From positions 39,559,515 to 39,623,514 of the forward strand of contig CM055110.1 in assembly GCA_029204225.1 (NCBI GenBank): a stretch of DNA of 64,000 bases, read 5' to 3'. Position 1 is the stretch's first letter; the number at the start of each line of letters is the position of its first letter. The position numbers and the translations under genes are program-made. The DNA comes from Diphasiastrum complanatum. Taxonomy: Eukaryota > Streptophyta > Lycopodiopsida > Lycopodiales > Lycopodiaceae. Below the pieces are notes generated by a model that was not told where the DNA came from, searched no databases, and saw only the letters and a program-made list of their open reading frames with translations. This document shows positions 23,695 to 34,600 of this stretch, one piece after another.

Positions 23695-24601
23695 ATTTGT
23701 ATCCATCAAATTTCGTCGAATGGCAAATAGTTCAATCGATTGTAGGAATAATTGATATCATACATTTTGATATGGGTATTTTACAATATAAAGTTCGTTT
23801 TCCAAAATCTCTTTTAGAGCCAGGAGTTTTTTTTTATGATCACACCTATATTCCAGAGAAAAATAGTTTAGTAGATAGATTAGAGCCATATCATCTACCA
23901 GATTTTTCGAGTGAAGAATGGATTTATTGAGATGCAACAATCTCAGAAAGCTTTCGATCTAGACTTTATATGGATATTCAGAATATATTAAAATATAGCA
24001 CTGGTTCAAAGAATAATAGATTAAGTTGGTATCTACCTTTTTCTACTTTTGTTGAATTTTTGTCCAAATGCAATGTTCGACTTACATGTAAGGACTTGAG
24101 TGATGAAATAATTGCCGAGTTGTTGGATGATGATTGGGACATGAAAAAAAACTAGCAAGTTGAGTGCAGAGTATGTAATTCATCAATGACATTTAGATAC
24201 CACATCGAAAAACAAATGCTCTCTTTGCTGATGTATTATAGAAGATGGATAAAATGCAAAAATGAGTGGAAGCCACTTGATCAAGATTTTGTAATAAACC
24301 ATCAAGAGCAACTTTAAATAACAGCGAAAAGAAATGACAACATTCTTGCTATGTCCAAGGTTGAGGAAGATTGGTGTCTCAATCACATTCGATCGAAACT
24401 AGACATGTTGCAATTCAATCTGCCTTAGTAATATCAATTTTGATTGAATGGTGAAAATTGTCATTTTTTTGATTTCTTAGTGAATTAGTTTTACAAAATA
24501 AATGAACTTAAATAATTTCTCATATGCAGTTAAGAGCAAGGCAGGAAGAGCATATTAAATTCAAGGACATAGAAACATCCATCGAAATTGAAGATCCATA
24601 G
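23695..24601 (+). pseudogene. gene X2: second copy of the unknown three-exon gene
   Basis: Homologue of X1 and X3. Exon 2 begins after a TTTTGCAG acceptor at 23695, the same splice position as in X1. It contains YPSNFVEWQ, GVFFYDHTY, MTFRYHIEKQMLSL and WKPLDQDF. Exon 3 (24530-24601) begins LRARQEEH after CATATGCAG and ends at a TAG. Exon 2 is one frame broken only by TGA at 23928-23930, TAG at 24153-24155 and TAA near 24316. Each could come from CGA, CAG or CAA by one C-to-T change. The donor before the last exon is not canonical at the expected codon boundary. Exon 1 was not found. Copia D begins 90 bp after the end. Confidence 0.65.
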
Positions 24602-24690
24602 AATTTGAGCAATATAATTTTGTATTACGTCATATAATTTTTTGTATACATCATGTTTGATAATATATGAACCACTCAACTTGAATATCA

Positions 24691-25345
24691 TGTGAAAATT
24701 GTCAACATTTCCTAGCTAGTTTGAGGCCTAAATTGGCTAAAATTGTAAATAGTTTTGGTTCTGGAGTTTCACACGTGTGAACCAGGCCACAATGTTTTTA
24801 TTTACTGTATTTTTTCAGTATGATGAAGTGTCAAACTTCATACCCTTCAAAATGAGACCATTTTGATGTATTTTGGTCATATAAGCCATTTTTAGCTATT
24901 TTTCCTATATAGGGAATATCTAGGGTCAAGTACCTTCTAGAGAGAGGAGAGAGAGTCATCTTCCTCATCCATAAATAGTAGGGAAGTCGTGGAGAACAGG
25001 TTGGAGAAACCTTTTGTATGCTTCATTGAGATCAATAGATCATTGTCATTGTTTCTTCCTCCATTGAGAGCATTGTTGTGTGTATTGTCTTCAAGCTATT
25101 GTGTATGATCTTAGGTGCTTTCCAAAAGTGGTAGGCTGATGTATTATGGACTGTATAATGCTATTTTGGGCCGCACTTGATGTTTATGGAAGTTTCCATT
25201 TGTGATAAATGCTTTTTGATCAAGTTCTTTGCATTCTAGGTAGCATAGAATGTGTTGCCAATTCCTAGCTTATGTAGTTTGGAGTGCAAGCATTCAAGCC
25301 AATGATCTTGGAGTTTAGATCCACTTAGGATCTGTATTTTTCACA
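24691..25345 (+). repeat. 5' LTR of copia D
   Basis: 655 bp, TGTGAAAATTG to TTTTTCACA. It contains CACACGTGTG at 24770-24779 and CCTATATAGGG near 24904-24914, the likely TATA region. Confidence 0.97.
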
Positions 25346-25358
25346 TGGTATCAGAGCT
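25346..25358 (+). promoter_or_regulatory. primer-binding site of copia D
   Basis: TGGTATCAGAGCT directly after the LTR; initiator-Met tRNA type. Confidence 0.93.
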
Positions 25359-26517
25359 GGTTGGCTTCTATTTACAGTAAGTATTCCATTTTTGGTGATA
25401 TTTGGATGTTTGATCAAGTTCTAGCATGATTTTGCATTGCTTTGTTGATCAAATCTTACTAACCTTTGTTTTGTGAGTTGAACTTGTGGATCAAAAGCAT
25501 ATTTCAGGTCTATTGAAGATCAGAGTCTGAAAAGAAACTATTTTGGATCAGATCATAACACCTAATCATTTGTGATTGTGAGGCTTGTGCATATTCAATA
25601 CTAACAATGTTCTTTTCAATCCTATTGTTGACAATCTCCATTCTTGGATGAACACTCTCCTTAAGTGGATGAAACTTATCCTTAAGTGGATGACAAATGC
25701 TCTTTTGAGTGAGTTGTAATTCTCCTAAAGGCTGAGCAAAGCTCCCATTTGGATGAAAGATCCCCTTTTTTGGGTGAACATATTGTAAGCTCCATTGTGA
25801 AGAGCATATTGTAAAGATTGTCATCAATTTTGGCATAAATTTTGGTGTACTTTGTTGAGCATGTAAGTAACTCTCCTTATGTAATTTGATTGGAGCATTT
25901 GCTGGAAGGTGTTAACCATTATGCAAGTGTGTTTTCAGGTTCTTAACAGGTTGAGGAACATTCTCATGTGAAGTGATCTTAGATCTACATCTAAACACCA
26001 AGATTTGACAAGATAGTGAAGCTAGTCTTGTGATTCACTAAGTGTGCTCATTCATTCACCTCTAAATCTTGTATTTATCACTTACTGGAGTTTATAAACT
26101 TTTAGAAGTGTGGTTTACATGTGGTTTTACAGGTTGAATCAATATCTTAGTGTGTTGATCATATGTTGATCAAGTTTGTTCATTACTAGGTAATCTTGGC
26201 ATCCTAGTTTTGGGTATTTTCTAAGAATGCAAGTAACTCTTCACACCATAACTTGATTTGGTCACTTGCTGGAAAGTTTGAGAGCTTAAGCAAGAGTGTG
26301 TTTAGATTGGTTTGATTTTGTAATCCATTCTTAGTGTGTGCAAAGTGTTGCATGTGTTTCAATCTTCCTTTCTATGCTTGGAAACCATCTAGGTTCAAGA
26401 TAGAAGTGTTTTAGGGTCCTAAATCTTCATAGATCTCTTTATCTATCATTTGTTGAGAGAAAAGTGAGTGCTAAGTGCTTTAGGACAGAACCTAAAAGTT
26501 GAAGAAACATTAGAATC
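25359..26517 (+). other. long leader of copia D
   Basis: About 1.16 kb without a gene, long for a copia leader. Near 25655-25750 the words TTAAGTGGATGA and similar TGGATGAA motifs recur several times, an irregular short repeat in which packaging or initiation signals could lie. Confidence 0.6.
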
Positions 26518-29500
26518 ATGGCTTCCAATGGTGGGATCATGCTAGAGTCTAGTGAAAGGTTGAGTTCATCAAACTACTCTACTTGGAAAGTGAGGATGGA
26601 GTCCTTACTTGAGTTGAATGAACTCATGGACATAGTTGCAGAAATTGAAGAGAGACCTCTCACACTTCAAGAGCAACAAAGGTTTGATAAGAAGGCCAAA
26701 AGGGCTCTTCATATCATTAAAATGAATGTTACAAATGAACTTCTCAAGGAAGTTGGAAAGTGTCAAAGTGCAAGTGAGGCATGGAATGCCTTAAAGAAGC
26801 TCTTTGAATCAAAGTCCACATCTAGGGTATTGACCCTAAGGAGAAAAATATTTTCTAGTAGGCAAAGAGAGGGTGAAAGTGCTCATGCATTTATCTTGAG
26901 AGTTAAGTCCCTAAGTGATGATTTAGCATGCATTGATGAGAACATAAAAGATGGTGAAATAGTCCAAGTTATGTTGAATGGTTTGCTAAATGAACATGCT
27001 AACCTTGTGCAAAGTTTTGCCATTCAAAGAGTCTTGCCAAGTGTGGTTGACTTGCAAGAAATCTTATTGGCTGAAGAACATAGGTTGCAATCAAAGCTTG
27101 ATGGTGCATCCTTGCAAGGTGGAGGTGAAGAGGCTTTCTTCACAAAAGGCAAATTCAAGGGCAAAGGTAAAGGCAAAGGGAAATGGTCCAAAGGTGGTAA
27201 CTTTGATCATGATGATCACTCTTCCTCTTCCTCTTCTACTAAGAACAATAAGTCAAAGTTCAAGTGCTTTTATTGTGGGATAAAAGGTCATTTTGCAAAT
27301 GAATGTTATAAGAAGAAAAGAGAGCAAGGAGAGAGGCAAGGAAATCTTACAATAGATGAGGAAGAACATAACACATGTGAATCACTTGTTATGACTTCAA
27401 GTTTGTTAGCCAACATAGATGATAATGATCCTTGGTGGATTGATAGTGGAGCCTCATCTCACATGACAAGACATAAGGAATACTTTACATCCTTATTGTC
27501 TTATGAGGGAGAAGGTAACATCATCTACACTGCAAATGATGGTCAATGTGACATCAAAGGCATAGGCACTATTCCTATTTCCCTTTCAACAAATAGGAAA
27601 GCAAATCTTGAAAATGTTTTGTACATTCCTTCAATCACTAAGAATTTGCTTAGTGTAAGTCAAATGATTGACAAAGGACTTGATGTGGAGTTCATTGGAG
27701 ATGCATGTTTGATAAGTAAATGTGGATCCTTGATTGCTCAAGGTAGGAGGCATGGTAAACTTTTCAAGCTTGATGCATGTGTGATCTCTAATCATGAAGG
27801 ATGTATGGCTAGGGAGCAATTGACAAACCAAGAAGTTTGGCACAAGAGGTTGGGCCATCCCAACTTCAAATCTTTGGAGGTAATGGCAAAGAAAGAGCTT
27901 GTTCTTGGTCTCCCTAAAAGTCTTGTTGCAAACAATAGTGTTTGTGAACATTGTGCCTTGTCCAAATCTCATAGACTTGCTTATTCTAGATCTACTTCTA
28001 GATCTAAAGAAGCTTTTCAACTTGTGCATTCTGATATTCATTCTTCTAGTACAACTAGCAATGGTGGGGCAAAGATGTATGCAACTTTCATTGATGACTT
28101 TAGTAGGTATACTTGGATCTATCTTCTTAAAAGTAAGGATGAAGTGTTTGCTGCATTTGTCAAGTTCAAGAATGAAATGGAAAACCAATTCAATACAAAG
28201 ATCAAATGCTTAAGATCTGATAATGGAGGGGAATACACCTCAAATAGGTTCAAAGACTTTTGTATAGCACATGGGATTAAGAGGGAGATGTCTAGTCCTA
28301 GGACTCCACAACAGAATGGAGTGGCCGAGAGGAAGAATAGAACCCTTTGTGAATGTGCCAAGGCAATGAGACTACATGCTAATCTTGCTAAGTCTTTTTG
28401 GGGGGAAGCTTTAGCATGTGCTAACTATCTATGTAATAGATGGACAAGTGCTTCCTTGGATGGTAAAACTCCTCATGAGGTTCTTTATGGTAGAAGGCCG
28501 AGTGTCAAGCATTGTAGGATCTTTGGATGTACATGTTTTGTCAATATCACACTTGATGATAGAACTAAAGAAGATCCTTCATCAAAGAAGGGTGTGTTTG
28601 TTGGCTATAGTGAAGTAAGCAAGGCTTACAAAGTGTACATTCCTTCTACAAAGAAAGTTGTCATAAGTAGGGATGTCATCTTTCATGAAGAGAATGTTTC
28701 CAATGTTGTTGATGTTGATGTTGATGTGCCTACTAATCATCATGATGTGCAAGATGTCTTGGATGAAGATGGAGATGCCACTCCAAAGCAAACTTCAAGG
28801 AAGACTCAAAGGCAAAGGGCTAAGCCATCAAGGCTAACCTATGATGAAAAAGGAAAGCAAGTGGTGGACAACTCTAACTTTGCTTTTCTTACCTCTTTTG
28901 ATGAACCAACTTGTGTAGGTGAAGCAATTCAAAAGAAGGAATGGATCCAAGCCATGGATCATGAGCATCAAGCACTCATCAAAAGCAACACATGGAGGTT
29001 GGTAAAGCTTCCAAAGGACAAGAAGGCAATTGGTTGTAAGTGGATCTTCAAGATCAAGACAAATCAAGATGGATCAATCAACAAGTACAAGGCAAGGTTG
29101 GTGGCAAAGGGGTATGCTCAAGAATATGGTATTGACTATGATGAGACCTTTGCACCCGTGGCAAAGATGGTAACTATTCGAATCCTAATCTCTCTTGCAA
29201 CTCTTTATGATTGGGATATGTGGCAAATGGATGTTACTAATGCCTTCTTGAATGGTGATCTTGAAGAAGATATTTACATGGAGCAACCCGAGGGCTATGT
29301 TTCACATGATGAGCCTAATCATGTGTGCTATCTCCAAAAGAGTTTGTATGGGCTAAAGCAAGCACTAAGGAGTTGGTATGCTAAGCTCAATTCCTTCTTA
29401 CTTTCTCAAAACTTTGTTATGAGTGAGTATGATCATTCTCTCTACTTTAGATTGAATGAAAATGATATCACTTTACTTTTGATCTATGTTGATGACATTA

Positions 29501-30471
29501 TCTTAAGTGGTGGTAACAATCTAGATATAGATGAAATCAAGATGGCACTCAAAAGAGAGTTTGAAATTCAAGATCTTGGTAAACTTCATTATATCTTAGG
29601 AATAGAGATTATTGGAACTTCTAAATCTACATTCATATGTCAAGAAAAGTATGTTAACTCTATTCTAAAAAGGTTTCATATGGAAGATTGTAAAGTTGTT
29701 TCTACTCCTATGGAATCAAATGTAAAGCTAACTACAAGAAGTAATGAAAGATCCTTCAAGGACATTACTCTCTATAGAAAGCTAATAGGATCTCTTATAT
29801 GGTTAACCATCACAAGACCTGATCTAAGCTTTGTGGTTGGTAAACTAAGTCAATTTATGCAAGATCCTAGTGAGGCTCATTGGAAGCTAGGAAAGAGAGT
29901 ACTTAGATACATCTCGGGATCTAGAGATTTTGGCATCTTGTATGGAGGTACTACACCTAACCTTTGTGGATTTTCAGATTCAGATTTTGCAGGTGATCAA
30001 ATGGATAGGAAGTCAACAAGTGCCTTTGCAATCTATCTTGGAGATGGAGTGGTCTCATGGCTATCAAAGAAGCAACCAACTATCTCTCTATCTTCCACCG
30101 AAGCCGAGTACAAGGCATTAACAACATGCACCAAGGAGATTCTTTGGATCAAGAGGATGTTATTGGATCTTCACTTGCTGGAACCAGAGAAGACTCCAAT
30201 CATACTTTGTGATAACCTTTCAGCCCAAAGCTTGGCAAGCAATCCTGTTTTTCATGCAAGGAGCAAGCACATTGAGATTGCTCACCATTTTGTGAGAGAT
30301 CAAGTCATTGCCAAAGAGGTGGAGCTTCAACATGTCTCTTCAAAGGAGTGTGTGGCTGATATCTTCACCAAACCATTGGGAAAGGACCTATATTTAATGC
30401 ATAGATCTAATCTTGGAATGTGCTCAAAGACTATGTTGAAACTAGCATCCAATGTTGAAGAGGGAGTGTGA
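26518..30471 (+). CDS. copia D gag-pol polyprotein, 1317 aa, intact
   Basis: Encodes everything needed for copia replication. Gag with UBN2-type domain (about 1-200), Lys/Gly-rich basic tract (210-225), zinc knuckle C250-C253-H258-C263, and protease DSG (309-311). Integrase has H442, H447, C476 and C479 in the zinc domain and D506, D568, E604 as the D,D-35-E triad. RT has D905 and YVDD (990-993). RNase H has SDSDFAGD and SSTEAEY, ending with CVADIFTKPLG. No stop or frameshift. The ATG at 26518 matches the gag starts of the other copia elements. The stop codon lies in the first bases of the 3' LTR. One oddity: RT reads YGLKQALRSWY where copia elements nearly always have YGLKQAPR, so the conserved proline (residue 950) is leucine. 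Whether that impairs RT is unknown. Confidence 0.97.
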   Translation: MASNGGIMLESSERLSSSNYSTWKVRMESLLELNELMDIVAEIEERPLTLQEQQRFDKKAKRALHIIKMNVTNELLKEVGKCQSASEAWNALKKLFESKSTSRVLTLRRKIFSSRQREGESAHAFILRVKSLSDDLACIDENIKDGEIVQVMLNGLLNEHANLVQSFAIQRVLPSVVDLQEILLAEEHRLQSKLDGASLQGGGEEAFFTKGKFKGKGKGKGKWSKGGNFDHDDHSSSSSSTKNNKSKFKCFYCGIKGHFANECYKKKREQGERQGNLTIDEEEHNTCESLVMTSSLLANIDDNDPWWIDSGASSHMTRHKEYFTSLLSYEGEGNIIYTANDGQCDIKGIGTIPISLSTNRKANLENVLYIPSITKNLLSVSQMIDKGLDVEFIGDACLISKCGSLIAQGRRHGKLFKLDACVISNHEGCMAREQLTNQEVWHKRLGHPNFKSLEVMAKKELVLGLPKSLVANNSVCEHCALSKSHRLAYSRSTSRSKEAFQLVHSDIHSSSTTSNGGAKMYATFIDDFSRYTWIYLLKSKDEVFAAFVKFKNEMENQFNTKIKCLRSDNGGEYTSNRFKDFCIAHGIKREMSSPRTPQQNGVAERKNRTLCECAKAMRLHANLAKSFWGEALACANYLCNRWTSASLDGKTPHEVLYGRRPSVKHCRIFGCTCFVNITLDDRTKEDPSSKKGVFVGYSEVSKAYKVYIPSTKKVVISRDVIFHEENVSNVVDVDVDVPTNHHDVQDVLDEDGDATPKQTSRKTQRQRAKPSRLTYDEKGKQVVDNSNFAFLTSFDEPTCVGEAIQKKEWIQAMDHEHQALIKSNTWRLVKLPKDKKAIGCKWIFKIKTNQDGSINKYKARLVAKGYAQEYGIDYDETFAPVAKMVTIRILISLATLYDWDMWQMDVTNAFLNGDLEEDIYMEQPEGYVSHDEPNHVCYLQKSLYGLKQALRSWYAKLNSFLLSQNFVMSEYDHSLYFRLNENDITLLLIYVDDIILSGGNNLDIDEIKMALKREFEIQDLGKLHYILGIEIIGTSKSTFICQEKYVNSILKRFHMEDCKVVSTPMESNVKLTTRSNERSFKDITLYRKLIGSLIWLTITRPDLSFVVGKLSQFMQDPSEAHWKLGKRVLRYISGSRDFGILYGGTTPNLCGFSDSDFAGDQMDRKSTSAFAIYLGDGVVSWLSKKQPTISLSSTEAEYKALTTCTKEILWIKRMLLDLHLLEPEKTPIILCDNLSAQSLASNPVFHARSKHIEIAHHFVRDQVIAKEVELQHVSSKECVADIFTKPLGKDLYLMHRSNLGMCSKTMLKLASNVEEGV

Positions 30472-31121
30472 AAATTGTCAACATTTCCTAGCTAGTTTGA
30501 GGCCTAAATTGGCTAAAATTGTAAATAGTTTTGGTTCTGGAGTTTCACACGTGTGAACCAGGCCACAATGTTTTTATTTACTGTATTTTTTCAGTATGAT
30601 GAAGTGTCAAACTTCATACCCTTCAAAATGAGACCATTTTGATGTATTTTGGTCATATAAGCCATTTTTAGCTATTTTTCCTATATAGGGAATATCTAGG
30701 GTCAAGTACCTTCTAGAGAGAGGAGAGAGAGTCATCTTCCTCATCCATAAATAGTAGGGAAGTCGTGGAGAACAGGTTGGAGAAACCTTTTGTATGCTTC
30801 ATTGAGATCAATAGATCATTGTCATTGTTTCTTCCTCCATTGAGAGCATTGTTGTGTGTATTGTCTTCAAGCTATTGTGTATGATCTTAGGTGCTTTCCA
30901 AAAGTGGTAGGCTGATGTATTATGGACTGTATAATGCTATTTTGGGCCGCACTTGATGTTTATGGAAGTTTCCATTTGTGATAAATGCTTTTTGATCAAG
31001 TTCTTTGCATTCTAGGTAGCATAGAATGTGTTGCCAATTCCTAGCTTATGTAGTTTGGAGTGCAAGCATTCAAGCCAATGATCTCGGAGTTTAGATCCAC
31101 TTAGGATCTGTATTTTTCACA
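30467..31121 (+). repeat. 3' LTR of copia D
   Basis: Same length as the 5' LTR; one substitution seen (31085). CACACGTGTG at 30546-30555. Confidence 0.97.
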
Positions 31122-31126
31122 TATCA

Positions 31127-32001
31127 TTGTTGAAGTTGATGGTCTAACTTTTCTATGATCTCCATTTCTTTGGTGGAGAATACACTGGAATTGCAACTGG
31201 ATATGAATTTTTGATATCAAGCTTTATTGTCTCCTTCCAAAAATGCATGATCTCCAGTGACCATTGCAATCAGATATTGAACCGATTGTCTTTTTTGTCT
31301 TCATTGCCTTGGTTTGTATTGTCCTTGTCTTGGCATTTTTGGATTTGTTTGAAGATGATCTGAGTGAAGCTTTGCCGCGACAAATCTAAGTGAACATTTG
31401 TTGCATGTTTGGATTGTTTGCAACAAAGATTCACTAAGATCATCTACAAATCCAAAAATGCCAAGGTAAAGGCAAGACATACCAAGGCTATGAAAAACAA
31501 AGTTTGATCATGAGGACTAGCTTTGACTAACGTGTAGGAACAACCATCAAAATTAAAGATGAATGAATATAAAAAATCAAAATATATCTGTATCAAATTT
31601 TTCGGTACACAAACATATTGTCTCATCTATAGGAAGGGAGGCCATCTATTTCTCTGTATCATCTACTTTTTATATCAACTTGAGTATCAATGGATCTCTA
31701 TATGTGAGCTTTCAGAATCATAAGAATATTGGTCTTCTGAAGCTTCCGGATATCTTTCAACCATGGCGGGTCTCATTGCCTTGGCCTAGGAGAAGGAGGT
31801 GGTGGATTTCCTTCTACTCCTTGAATAGGGATACCTCTAGGATGGATACGTGTAGTTTATTTCGTGCATGCCATAATAACCACATATCATATCAGCACGT
31901 GTGTAAAGATCTCCCAAAATCATATGGCAAGTCAGGCACACTGAACTGATATCGGAATGTATATTCTTTGATGAGCTATTAATAGCGAATGGGCGCATTT
32001 G
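31127..32001. other. flank of copia D, no gene recognised
   Basis: Continues the host sequence interrupted by D. It includes the hairpin at 31291-31503. An open frame of 128 codons at 31563-31949 has no motif I recognise. Confidence 0.45.
31291..31503. repeat. foldback with about 80-nt arms (miRNA-precursor-like or MITE)
   Basis: The two arms (about 31291-31375 and 31418-31503) are inverse copies. They include a perfect 20-base block (CTTGGCATTTTTGGATTTGT against its complement) and flanking blocks such as GCCTTGGT and AGATGATCT. The loop is about 40 bases. Pairing is long but imperfect, compatible with a plant miRNA or siRNA hairpin or with a small foldback transposon. Confidence 0.6.
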
Positions 32002-32034
32002 TGGCCCTTTTTGAGTTTAAAAAGAGTCCTAATG
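32002..32034 (+). repeat. degenerate Element-1-type right end
   Basis: TGGCCCTTTTTGAG...AGAGTCCTAATG matches the right terminus of Element 1 with several changes. No matching subterminal sequence is seen on its left, so it is a truncated or rearranged end. Confidence 0.45.
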
Positions 32035-32099
32035 GAATGTATCTCGAAATAGACAGTCCTGTTCGAAATAGTATATTTTTGTCTATTCCAATCTTTGAA

Positions 32100-32630
32100 A
32101 TTTCTGTTGAGCTCGATAGATCCTTGAATTTCTTGATAGATCTGTTTAGCTTTGGTGTTTTATTATCGGATTTATCTTGAATGTTTGTTGTAGAAACTAC
32201 ACAAGGAACTAGTTACCTTGTTTCAATTGTGTAATGTGCCTCTTTTAAGTGTTTTAGCTCTAATAAGAATGTGCTCATCAAAATTGGAGATTGACCACCT
32301 CCAATTATGATCAGTAGACCTAGTCTTTTCCTTAAGTAGAAATATCTAGGAGGGGTCCAAATGGGAGTCATAATGGGCGGATATGTTAGTAACATCATAC
32401 CAGCTTCCATTCTGATGATTGTTCCAATGATCTATAGTTTCATTTTTTATGTACTTGCTAGATCTGTGAATTTTTAAGGTAGATTTGTTTAGCTCAGGTG
32501 GTTTTTCCAATTTGTCTCTAAATAAGCTTATCCGTCAACATTAAAACTCTTTTAAGTGTCTTACCTCTAGTAAAAATATACTCATCACAATTGGATACTG
32601 ACAACCTCCAATTATGATAAGTAGATGAAT
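32100..32630 (+). repeat. diverged tandem duplication, period about 308 bp
   Basis: The block CTCTTTTAAGTGTTTTAGCTC...CCTCCAATTATGATCAGTAG at about 32240-32330 recurs at about 32547-32625 with point changes. The preceding AGATCTGTTTAGCT-like block recurs as well. No gene. Confidence 0.55.
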
Positions 32631-32789
32631 TGATGATGAAGTTCACAATTTGTGATCATCATTTTTTTTTTATACATAAATTTCTTTACTCACTTGTGCA
32701 TTTGGGAACCAATGTTGATAGAAAATGGAATTCAATGTGTTGATAGGTAACAAATTTAAAAAATGAAATCCATTTACATTTTGTTTTAT

Positions 32790-33193
32790 ACCGTGGTTAA
32801 TACCGAGGGGCCTTTTTTTCATCAGTCTCGATATTTAGCCGAGTGTCCTGGAATGTCTCTGGCCACTTGGACCCTCTTTATAACCCTCTCTATAAATGTC
32901 TCATATACAAGTTCAAATTTGGTAGGCTTATACCAACGTCAGCCTCGGTATATCCCTCAAATTAGCTTCAGTATTCTGATATATATTATAAAGCCCTCTA
33001 GTGAATTTATAACCCTCCTATATCCCTCTCTATAAATGTGTCAAAAACGAGCTCAAATTTGGTAGGCTTATATCGAGGCCAAACATCGGACCCGAGGCAA
33101 GAGCATTCCGCTCTTGTCGCGACTCATTTTAAAAACTATCTTTCAAAGAAACGCTAAAAAAAAGCCTTGGTAATTGCCTGTCCTCTTGTAGTG
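32790..33193. mobile_element. mini CACTA-type element or CACTA terminus
   Basis: The right end reads TCCTCTTGTAGTG, the inverse of CACTACAAGAGGA, the usual plant CACTA terminus. A left counterpart is degenerate (TACCGAGGGGCC... against the inverse of TTACCAAGGC). The interior has two copies of a block containing CAAATTTGGTAGGCTTATA, as expected of subterminal repeats. It codes for nothing. Confidence 0.5.
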
Positions 33194-34445
33194 GATTGGG
33201 GTGCGATGTGCTTTTCCCTTCTGTTATTGCAAATGAGATTTTTGGTTAGCATGTTCAATTGGTAGTGTAAATTGTAGGATCCGTCGATGAGATGGTACCA
33301 AAGCCTTGTTCAAGAGCAGTTGCACGTTAGTTAAAAGTCAAATTCTAAAAGAATTTGAAAAGATGTTTATAGTTGGTTAAGCAAGCTATCTAATCAATTT
33401 CAAAAAATCCTAAGCATAGTGCTAGGGAAAGGAGAATTTGAAGGGTACTTGGTGGCTAGAAAATTTTGTGAATCTTGAATATTGAAATAGAACAACTTTC
33501 AAATATGTCATTTTGACCAGCAATGGAAAAAGTCCTAGTGATACTATACATATGAGAATCTCAAAATTGTGGATTATTCTTATACCTTAACAACACTCTT
33601 TTGAAGTTTCGGAAAATCATCCCCATGCAAGTTATGGAGTCCCAGGTATCACCCAATTAGTGATATGTTGGTGAAAATTTCATCACCTCTCCCTAAGATC
33701 AAAAGCTCAATTTCAGTAAATAGCATAGTGGGACAAGAAAAAAAAAAATAGTCCCACAACTCCATCTATGTTGAACTCTCAAATCATATAAAGGAATATG
33801 TATTTGAAATTTATGATGAGTATCCTACAATACATTTTTTTGTTTTTCTTTTTTTGACTTGTGAGTATCTAGCCATCAATGTTTTTCTTCTATGAATCCT
33901 TGTTATGAGCACTAGTTGTAGTTCACCCAATCACCCTCACTCTCCATAATAACACCTTTGAAGGTTGACTTAACACTTAGTGGGCTTTAACATCTTACTC
34001 TTCACTAGAAGCATACTTGAGGATTGATTTTGCACTCAAGGGGCCCTAACATTTATGGAAAATCCTATAAGCATACCTTTTATTACTAGAAATATTTAAA
34101 AGTCTACACAATGCACTAAGGCAAAAGAAGATTTTCTATAGGAGGAGTGATGCTAAGCTAAAAATAGAATTCTCATATGACAAAAAATGCCAATGGAGTC
34201 TTCAGTAGAAAATCCAATCAAATTGTCACCAAATATAACTTCATTTCTTTGATTAAGCTTGCAAAGGCATGTAGTCTTATACATTTGTCTCCATTCTTTG
34301 AAGTGATAGAAAAATGAACATATATGGAATGGTTTACTGTGGATCATGAATAGGGGGTTTAGGGTTGTGTCTTTGGACAGTTTGTCCCTCGACACTTTAT
34401 CAACTTATAATCTTAGCAACCTACGCACTTCTTATACCATGTCAA
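33194..34445. other. no gene seen
   Basis: AT-rich, with short homopolymer runs. No motif, repeat boundary or reading frame that I can support. Confidence 0.5.
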
Positions 34446-34600
34446 CATGAGGGCCCTTTTTTTACTCAAAAAAGGCCTCTTCCTTGAATAAACAAGTTTG
34501 TTAATCATAATTAGTTTAGTGCTAATCAATCCTAGCACTTTTACCTTGGGTTACCACATAGGGTGAGGAAGGGTTAAGGGCTAAATGTAGGTTGAAAGTT
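34446..34600 (+). repeat. isolated Element-1-type left end
   Basis: Starts CATGAGGGCCC and follows the Element 1 left end for about 150 bp (TAATCATAATTAGTTTAGTGC, CTTTTACCTTGGGTTACCA, TTAAGGGCTAAATGTAGG). No partner end in the right orientation and family branch was found, so it is a solo end or a truncated copy. Confidence 0.7.

Larger units (their letters stand above)
24691..31121 (+). mobile_element. Ty1/copia element D, full-length and apparently intact
   Basis: 6431 bp with LTRs of 655 bp (24691-25345 and 30467-31121), flanked by a perfect 5-bp duplication TATCA (24686-24690 and 31122-31126). Primer-binding site at 25346, one complete 1317-codon gag-pol frame, and polypurine tract AAGAGGGAG at 30458-30466. 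By eye the two LTRs differ only at 25309 (T) versus 31085 (C). This is the youngest insertion in the window and the only one with all parts present. Confidence 0.97.

Noticed and set aside
27631-28188. Minus-strand 185-codon frame inside copia D
   Set aside because: Shadow of the intact gag-pol frame on the other strand.
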